This document shows positions 59,800-64,000 of a DNA stretch of 64,000 nucleotides, piece after piece (the first letter of the stretch is position 1; each line of letters begins with the position of its first letter). The position numbers were made by a program, and so were the translations under genes. The notes below the pieces were generated by a model. The model was given only the letters and a program-made list of their open reading frames with translations. It searched no databases and was not told where the DNA came from. Origin of the DNA: Brevibacterium sp. (GTDB lineage Bacteria; Actinomycetota; Actinomycetes; Actinomycetales; Brevibacteriaceae); the NCBI GenBank assembly GCA_030457025.1, contig JAKDSA010000003.1:38363-102362 (forward strand), read 5' to 3'.

Positions 59800-60450
59800 T
59801 CAGAACAGGGTCGAGAAGAAGTTCCAGAACTGGACGACGATGCAAGCGGCGATGATGAGCATCCACAGAACGAAGATCGCGACGTTCTCTTTGGCCAGGA
59901 CTCTGGCGATCGGATTCTGCGCGATACCGGCACCAAAATTGCCGGCGAGCGCATTGTGGGCGGTGACGGCGACGAACATCGGAATCGTCATCGTCCACAC
60001 CACCATGCACCAGGGGCAGCCGACGCCTATGGCATAGATCGAGATGTAGAACAGGAACATGACGAGAACGACGCCTAGGGCCAGACCGACGTTGAGTCCG
60101 ACCATCACCCACCCTGGTATCTTCGCACCGACGATGAGCAACACGCCGAGGAGCAGGGGGAATATGAAGGCGCCGATTCCCAGGAGCTGATTGGGAAAGC
60201 CGAAGAGCTGACTCTCAGCATGTTCCATCACCGATCCGCAGGAGAAGAACGGGTTGAGGTCGCAGGAGAGGACAGCGTTCGGGTTCTCCAGCTTCTCGTA
60301 CTTCTCGACGGCGAGGGCGAAGGATGCGAGGAAACCTACAACGGATGCGACGGCGAGGAAGATGCCCAGCGTCGTCGGCCGCAGCACCCATGAGCGGGTC
60401 GGTGCTGCCGTGTCTATATCGTCGTCAGGAAGAGCGTCTGCGGTATTCAC
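59800..60450 (-). CDS. Vitamin K epoxide reductase (VKOR) family membrane protein
   Basis: 216 residues from GTG 60450; the frame is open to 60585 but the upstream part is Arg/Cys-rich and unlikely. Five hydrophobic segments are visible. The loop CDLNPFFSCGSVMEHAESQLFGFPN (read in parts) carries the shuttle cysteine pair and IGVGCPWCMVVWTM carries the quinone-site CxxC. VKOR proteins in actinobacteria replace DsbB in re-oxidising extracytoplasmic thiol oxidases. No DsbA-like partner is fused or adjacent. Ribosome-site spacing at the GTG is poor, so the start is uncertain. Confidence 0.88.
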   Translation of the reverse strand: MNTADALPDDDIDTAAPTRSWVLRPTTLGIFLAVASVVGFLASFALAVEKYEKLENPNAVLSCDLNPFFSCGSVMEHAESQLFGFPNQLLGIGAFIFPLLLGVLLIVGAKIPGWVMVGLNVGLALGVVLVMFLFYISIYAIGVGCPWCMVVWTMTIPMFVAVTAHNALAGNFGAGIAQNPIARVLAKENVAIFVLWMLIIAACIVVQFWNFFSTLF

Positions 60451-60795
60451 CCTCCAAGAATGCCTCCCCAGGCACCGAGCGGCAAACGGGGCAGCTGTGA
60501 AACCTCTCGACACTGGAGTGGTGGAGACCACAGACAATTCAGATCGGCAGAAGCACTGCGACCGATCTGTGACATAATGATTCAACGGATACTTGTTCTC
60601 ACACCGAACAAGAGAAGTGCCTCCACCGAGTCGAGGGTACGACCTCGCAGGTCGACACCAAGAAGAGGCAGCACCGAGGGCCTACGCGCTGAGCGCGAGC
60701 TGGAAGTGCCATCCACAAGTTTCGGTCCGACTTGGACCATGCAAGGATCCGAAGATCCGTGAGGTGTGGACGGAGTCTTCGGTCTGGGAGAAATG

Positions 60796-63700
60796 ATGAA
60801 TGACGCGTCGAACGACGGCAACGAAGCAACAGAGGGCATCCTCGCGGACCTCGCCAATCTGCAGCAGTCGGTGAACACAGCAGACTCCTCTTATGAGGAT
60901 GTCGACGACAGCATCAGAGACAAGCTCGATGACATTGCGCAGGCGGCGGAGTCTCTGCGCATTCCTGAGCCCAGCGACGATGACTCGGACGAGAACGTTG
61001 ACGACGTTCCAGAACCGAAGCGCCGTGCACCGAAGAAGGCCAGAGATGCAGTGGCGAACAGGGGACTCGTCTTCGAACAGTTCGTCCGGGAATCCGACGA
61101 CGACGGGCAGGAAGCGACGAACAGCGGCCGGGGGAGCGGCGAGAACGATCCTGCTGACTCCGACGAGAACAATTCCGCAGACACTGCCGCCGATGACGAG
61201 TCGTCTGCCCCAGCCCCGAGTTTCGATCCGCGCAACCCCTTCGCCGCACCGATCCCGGACTCCACGCCCGCTCCGCGCAGTGCACCCGCTGTGCCGCACG
61301 ACGGTGGACTGATCTTCCAGGTGCCCAAGGCCGAATTGGCTCAGCCCGTCGAGGTCGAGAACGACACCGACGAGTCCCATGACAGCGACGACGACTACGA
61401 CGACTCGGACGACTCCGCTTCATCCGATGACGCCAGGAACCAGACGAAGAGCGACGAATCCGACGACAACGACTCGAATGACTCCGGCAGCCGTCGCAGG
61501 CGCCGCGGTGGCCGGGGCCGTCGCTCCCGCGGACGCGAGGACAACGGCAGTGATTCCGACGCGGACGATTCGTCATCGACTGGCGACGATTCTTCTGATG
61601 ATGATTCCGACTCCCGTTCGAAGACTCGTGAGTCACGCTCCGGCAATCGTTCGGATAAGAAGTCGCAGCACGGAGACTCGAACAAATCCTCGGATGCCAA
61701 ATCCTCAGACGACAAGCCCTCCGTGTCACAGTCGGAGAAGTCCATTGAATCCGACGATGACGACGACGATGATGACAACGGTTCGCGTCGTCGCCGGCGC
61801 CGTCGCTCACGCACGCGCAGCACGGACACCGACGAGGTGACCTCGTTGAAGGGCTCGACGCGCCTCGAGGCCAAACGTCAGCGCCGTAAGGAAGGCCGCG
61901 AAGCCGGCCGTCGGCGACCCGTCATCACCGAGGCTGAATTCCTTGCCCGCCGTGAATCAGTCGATCGGACCATGCTCGTCCGTGAGAGCGGTGAGCAGAC
62001 ACAGTTGGTCGTCGTCGAAGACGGAGTCACCGTCGAGCACTACCTCAAGGAGGATCGCCAGCAGTCCTCGCTCATCGGCAATGTCTACCTGGGCAAGGTT
62101 CAGAACGTACTTCCGAGCATGGAAGCAGCATTCATCGACATCGGCAAGGGTCGCAATGCTGTGCTCTACGCTGGTGAGGTCAATTGGGACGCTCTCGGCA
62201 TGGACGGCAAAGCACGCCGCATCGAGGTCGCGCTCAGCCCCGGCGACCCGGTTCTCGTTCAGGTGACCAAGGATCCGATCGGGCACAAGGGTGCCCGCCT
62301 GACCAGTCAGATCTCCCTGCCCGGACGCTTCCTCGTCTACGTGCCCGGCAACTCGATGACCGGCATTTCTCGCAAGCTGCCCGACGTTGAGCGCAACCGG
62401 TTGAAGAAGCTGCTCAAGGAACTTGTCGGTGACTCGAACGGAGTCATCGTGCGCACCGCAGCTGAAGGCGCAACCGATAAGGAGCTCGGCAGAGACGTCG
62501 AACGACTGGCCAAACGATGGGAGACGATCGAGAAGAAGTCGAAGTCGACGAAGGTCCTCGCCCCCCAGCTGCTCTACAGCGAGCCGGATATGATCGTGCG
62601 GATCATTCGCGATGTCTTCAATGAAGACTTCTCCTCACTCGTCATCGACGGTGACGGTGCCTGGAACACCATTCACGAATATGTCGAGGCCGTTGCACCG
62701 GATCTTCTCGATCGCGTTCACCGCTACAGCGAGGACGACGACATCTTCGACCACTACCGGGTCGAAGAACAGGTGCAGAAGGCGCTGCAACGCACCGTCA
62801 ACCTGCCGTCGGGTGGCTCCCTGGTCATCGACCGGACCGAGGCTATGACGGTCATCGACGTCAACACCGGCAAGTTCACCGGTTCGGGTGGAAACCTGGA
62901 AGAGACCGTGACCCGCAACAATCTCGAAGCGGCTGAAGAAGTCATCAGGCAGGTGCGCCTGCGTGACATCGGCGGCATCGTCGTCGTCGACTTCATTGAC
63001 ATGGTTCTCGAGTCGAACCGGGATCTCGTCGTGCGTCGACTCGTCGAGTGCCTCGGCCGTGACAGGACCAAGCATCAGGTCGCCGAGGTGACCTCTCTGG
63101 GCCTTGTGCAGATGACGCGTAAGCGCATCGGCACCGGACTCGCCGAGTCGCTCGTCAGCGCCGGAGCCGACCTGTCCGGGCGGGGATTGCTGCTGCCCGG
63201 CTCGGAAGAGGACGGTTCGAAGGCACACCACGGCAATCGGTCCTCACACAACGACAACTCGAACAGCAAACGTGATCGAAAGCGTCGCGGTGACAACAAG
63301 TCATCGTCGAAATTCAACGAGTCCGTTGGCCAATCCGATGCCGCAGCCAACGACGCCTCACGCACAGCCGTGGCCGCCATTGCCAAGGCCACGATGAAGA
63401 ACGACGAGGCCGATTCCAAGGGCAGCGGAAACTCGAAGGTCACATCGTCGAACGACACCGAATCGTCGACGGGCACCGACAGCGCCGACGAATCGCAGGC
63501 CAGCGCCTCCACCGATTCGACTGGCAGCGGCAGGTCCGGCCGATCCCGTACTCGCAACAACCGGAAGCGGTCGAACTCAAAGACTGCGGAAACACCTGAG
63601 TCGGCCCAGGACAAGCCTGCCCAGGACAAGCCTGCACAGGACCAGCCGACCCGGGACCAGCCGAACCAGGACAAGCCTGTGAAGGCGAAAGCGCCCGAAG

Positions 63701-63873
63701 CACCTGCTGCCGAGCTGCCGCTGATGATCGGAGCCGACTCTGCGACCAAGGTGGCCACGGCTGAACCGGTCAAGGCAGCTGCGCGACGAAATCCGGCTGC
63801 CAAGGCCGAGCCCAAAACCGAGTCGGAGCAGCAGTCGTTGCCGACCTCGTTCGTCATCATCGGCGACGACTGA
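60796..63873 (+). CDS. rne: RNase E/G family ribonuclease with large disordered arms
   Basis: About 1025 residues from ATG 60796 (GGGAG 5 bases before); ATG 60793 and GTG 60766 are alternatives. Residues 1-350 are acidic Asp/Ser-rich with Arg-rich patches (GSRRRRRGGRGRRSRGR). The S1 and catalytic core follow: GNVYLGKVQNVLPSMEAAF, VNTGKF with catalytic VIDVNTG, and VVVDFIDM supplying the second Asp. At the usual zinc-link site, where I expect CxxC before GRG, the sequence is SAGADLSGRG without cysteine. The C-terminal arm is Ser/Lys-rich with five AQDKP-like repeats. It should start mRNA decay and rRNA processing. Confidence 0.9.
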   Translation: MNDASNDGNEATEGILADLANLQQSVNTADSSYEDVDDSIRDKLDDIAQAAESLRIPEPSDDDSDENVDDVPEPKRRAPKKARDAVANRGLVFEQFVRESDDDGQEATNSGRGSGENDPADSDENNSADTAADDESSAPAPSFDPRNPFAAPIPDSTPAPRSAPAVPHDGGLIFQVPKAELAQPVEVENDTDESHDSDDDYDDSDDSASSDDARNQTKSDESDDNDSNDSGSRRRRRGGRGRRSRGREDNGSDSDADDSSSTGDDSSDDDSDSRSKTRESRSGNRSDKKSQHGDSNKSSDAKSSDDKPSVSQSEKSIESDDDDDDDDNGSRRRRRRRSRTRSTDTDEVTSLKGSTRLEAKRQRRKEGREAGRRRPVITEAEFLARRESVDRTMLVRESGEQTQLVVVEDGVTVEHYLKEDRQQSSLIGNVYLGKVQNVLPSMEAAFIDIGKGRNAVLYAGEVNWDALGMDGKARRIEVALSPGDPVLVQVTKDPIGHKGARLTSQISLPGRFLVYVPGNSMTGISRKLPDVERNRLKKLLKELVGDSNGVIVRTAAEGATDKELGRDVERLAKRWETIEKKSKSTKVLAPQLLYSEPDMIVRIIRDVFNEDFSSLVIDGDGAWNTIHEYVEAVAPDLLDRVHRYSEDDDIFDHYRVEEQVQKALQRTVNLPSGGSLVIDRTEAMTVIDVNTGKFTGSGGNLEETVTRNNLEAAEEVIRQVRLRDIGGIVVVDFIDMVLESNRDLVVRRLVECLGRDRTKHQVAEVTSLGLVQMTRKRIGTGLAESLVSAGADLSGRGLLLPGSEEDGSKAHHGNRSSHNDNSNSKRDRKRRGDNKSSSKFNESVGQSDAAANDASRTAVAAIAKATMKNDEADSKGSGNSKVTSSNDTESSTGTDSADESQASASTDSTGSGRSGRSRTRNNRKRSNSKTAETPESAQDKPAQDKPAQDQPTRDQPNQDKPVKAKAPEAPAAELPLMIGADSATKVATAEPVKAAARRNPAAKAEPKTESEQQSLPTSFVIIGDD
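63604..63678 (+). repeat. Five 15-bp repeats in the rne tail
   Basis: Five in-frame 15-base units encode AQDKP, AQDKP, AQDQP, TRDQP and NQDKP. It is coding low complexity within the disordered C-terminal arm. Confidence 0.9.
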
Positions 63874-63919
63874 CCACATCGAATGCAGGTGTCTGACTGA
63901 CGCGAGCATACAGAGAAGA

Positions 63920-64000
63920 GGCGGGGCCCCCCCCCCCAAGAACGAAGGGGGGGGGGGGCCGGCGCGATATTATATGGGGTGGGGGGGTGGGGTGAGGTTT
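63920..64000. other. Low-complexity contig end, probable artefact
   Basis: After position 63920 the sequence turns into long C and G runs and G-rich stretches unlike the rest. It may begin in a real GC hairpin after rne but is best treated as unreliable sequence at a contig end. Confidence 0.75.

Overview
The window is high-G+C actinobacterial DNA, most like Brevibacterium or a close relative (inference, no search run). Signs are a mycothiol-dependent-type nitroreductase, a Glu-type RpiB, paired ClpP1/ClpP2, a translational T-box before an actinobacterial-type ileS, a DUF4233 gene between folC and ndk, and DtxR/IdeR-type iron boxes. From memory, much of the gene order (ssb paralogue, ettA, thioesterase, glbO, pepN, Rv2466c-like, rpiB ... 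tig, clpP1, clpP2, clpX ... valS, folC, DUF4233, ndk, rne) matches the M. tuberculosis stretch around Rv2444c to Rv2478c, so it looks like conserved core chromosome.

Layout. 1-20 kb is core: a cut-off DivIVA-like gene, thiolase, thiamine-binding protein, tRNA-Arg, a dynamin-like GTPase pair, an SSB paralogue, a lipoprotein, ettA, thioesterases, truncated globin, mscS, pepN, a thioredoxin-fold nitroreductase, rpiB, an alcohol dehydrogenase, a sugar dehydrogenase, tRNA-Pro and tRNA-Gly. 40.6-64 kb is core again: a GH15-like protein, tig-clpP1-clpP2-clpX, an MFS transporter, an AIM24 protein, valS, an acyltransferase, an SDR, T-box-ileS-folC-DUF4233-ndk, VKOR and an RNase E/G.

Between them, about 20.4-40.4 kb, lies an iron-acquisition island. 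It starts at the 3' end of tRNA-Gly(TCC) and ends at a 17-bp exact copy of that tRNA's T-arm, as expected for insertion at a tRNA attachment site. It carries a haem/siderophore ABC importer (hmuTUV-like) and a complete set for a tri-catecholate siderophore: 2,3-dihydroxybenzoate synthesis and activation (entA, entC, entE, entB-like), a one-module NRPS with an EntF-type serine code, a phosphopantetheinyl transferase and a Fes/IroD-type esterase. It also has an IroB-like glycosyltransferase and an IroC-like double ABC exporter, the two hallmarks of salmochelin (C-glucosylated enterobactin). Two divergent operons start from one control region with two DtxR-type boxes; a third box precedes hmuT. 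The predicted product is a glucosylated enterobactin-like siderophore made, exported, re-imported and hydrolysed by a Gram-positive bacterium under iron control. This is the main discovery candidate.

The last ~80 bases are low-complexity homopolymer sequence and look like a contig-end artefact.
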